Part shown: in pieces, positions 7,369-7,723 of the stretch
Numbering within the stretch: position 1 is the first letter of the stretch
How the letters are laid out: each line of letters opens with the position of its first letter
DNA from: Synergistales bacterium
GTDB taxonomy: Bacteria; Synergistota; Synergistia; Synergistales; Thermovirgaceae
NCBI GenBank assembly: GCA_018434645.1
Contig: JAHDOX010000126.1
Coordinates: 1 to 7,723 of the forward strand
DNA length: 7,723 nt
Reading direction: 5' to 3'
The notes under the pieces: generated by a model
Database searches by the model: none
Seen by the model: the letters and a program-made list of their open reading frames with translations, nothing else
What the model was told of the DNA's origin: nothing
Made by a program: the position numbers and the translations under genes

Positions 7369-7723
7369 ACTCGACGCTGATTGCCTTGACGGGACAGACG
7401 GCCTTGCACTGCCCGCAGCGGACACGTAGCGAATCATCGATGACGTGCGTCTTCTTTACTTCTCCAGTAATTGCCTGTACAGGACAGATCCTGGCACATC
7501 TCGTACAACCGATGCATGTCGAAGGGCCTATCTTGTAATAAATGAGATTGGTGCAGACTTTGGCCGGGCATTTCTTGTCGATGATGTGTGCTTCGTACTC
7601 ATGCCGGAAGTATTTGAGCGTCGTAAGCACAGGGTTAGGCGCCGTCTGTCCAAGTCCGCACAGAGATCCGTCCTTGACCTTGTAGGCCATGTCCTCCAGG
7701 AGATCAAGATCCTCGGGCTTTCC
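7367..7723 (-). CDS. nuoF: HydB/NuoF-type NADH-binding flavoprotein subunit, C-terminal part
   Basis: Only the last 118 residues are in the window; the frame stays open through base 7723, so the gene starts outside. Visible residues (numbered from the window edge) begin GKPEDLDLLEDM and continue to SLCGLGQTAPNPVL (20-33), the typical end of the NuoF core; Cys22 should be the fourth ligand of the N3-type [4Fe-4S] cluster. KYFRHEYEAHI and KKCPAKVC follow, as in the HydB/HndC subunits of soluble NAD-linked hydrogenases and formate dehydrogenases, not NuoF of respiratory complex I. The tail is a two-cluster ferredoxin domain: Cys70/73/76/80 is complete, but the second motif has Arg100 where the first cysteine is expected, followed by Cys103/106/110. 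The FMN and NADH sites lie in the missing part. Such subunits normally pair with a NuoE-like protein, probably encoded further upstream. Its stop is 15 bases before the formate dehydrogenase start, so the two are cotranscribed and should form one complex. Confidence 0.93.
   Translation of the reverse strand, partial: GKPEDLDLLEDMAYKVKDGSLCGLGQTAPNPVLTTLKYFRHEYEAHIIDKKCPAKVCTNLIYYKIGPSTCIGCTRCARICPVQAITGEVKKTHVIDDSLRVRCGQCKAVCPVKAISVE

Noticed and set aside
1..7723. tRNA, rRNA, CRISPR array, insertion sequence or attachment site
   Set aside because: No tRNA-like fold, repeat-spacer pattern, transposase sequence or flanking direct repeat was seen. The window is covered almost wholly by four housekeeping or metabolic genes.

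Overview
The window looks like chromosome from a strictly anaerobic, fermentative bacterium with moderate G+C. Its main content is formate metabolism: the distal end of a soluble formate dehydrogenase operon plus a formate channel. The other gene is a stand-alone paralogue of elongation factor G. This combination (a HydB/NuoF-type flavoprotein, an FdhF-type subunit fused to a GltD/NfnB-like flavoprotein, a FocA-type channel, and an EF-G-like gene outside a ribosomal-protein operon) fits amino-acid-fermenting anaerobes such as Synergistota or some Clostridia. I lean towards Synergistota, but this is a guess from protein flavour, not a search.

Layout. Bases 1-122 hold a plausible sigma70-type promoter and leader. 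Bases 123-2207 (+) encode a complete EF-G-like GTPase of 694 residues. A strong bidirectional hairpin terminator (2236-2277) separates it from the convergent focA-type gene (2296-3126, -). A second hairpin terminator (3166-3208, acting on the - strand) lies between focA and the upstream formate dehydrogenase gene. Bases 3248-7351 (-) encode a very large, multi-domain formate dehydrogenase catalytic subunit of 1367 residues. Fifteen bases upstream of it ends a HydB/NuoF-type subunit (7367 to beyond 7723, -), cut by the window edge. There is no gene-free stretch above about 125 bases.

How the genes fit together. The NuoF/HydB-like subunit should bind FMN and NAD(H). The large subunit carries a NuoG-type [2Fe-2S] domain, a GltD/NfnB-like FAD and NAD(P)H module, several [4Fe-4S] sites, and a Mo/W-bisMGD formate dehydrogenase domain with cysteine rather than selenocysteine at the active site. 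Together they predict a soluble complex linking formate/CO2 to pyridine nucleotides and perhaps ferredoxin, with the channel moving formate across the membrane. The EF-G-like gene is functionally separate.

Points worth a second look are the presence of both a NAD(H)-type and an NAD(P)H-type module in one formate dehydrogenase, an arginine replacing a cluster cysteine in the NuoF-like subunit, and an altered guanine-recognition motif in the EF-G paralogue.
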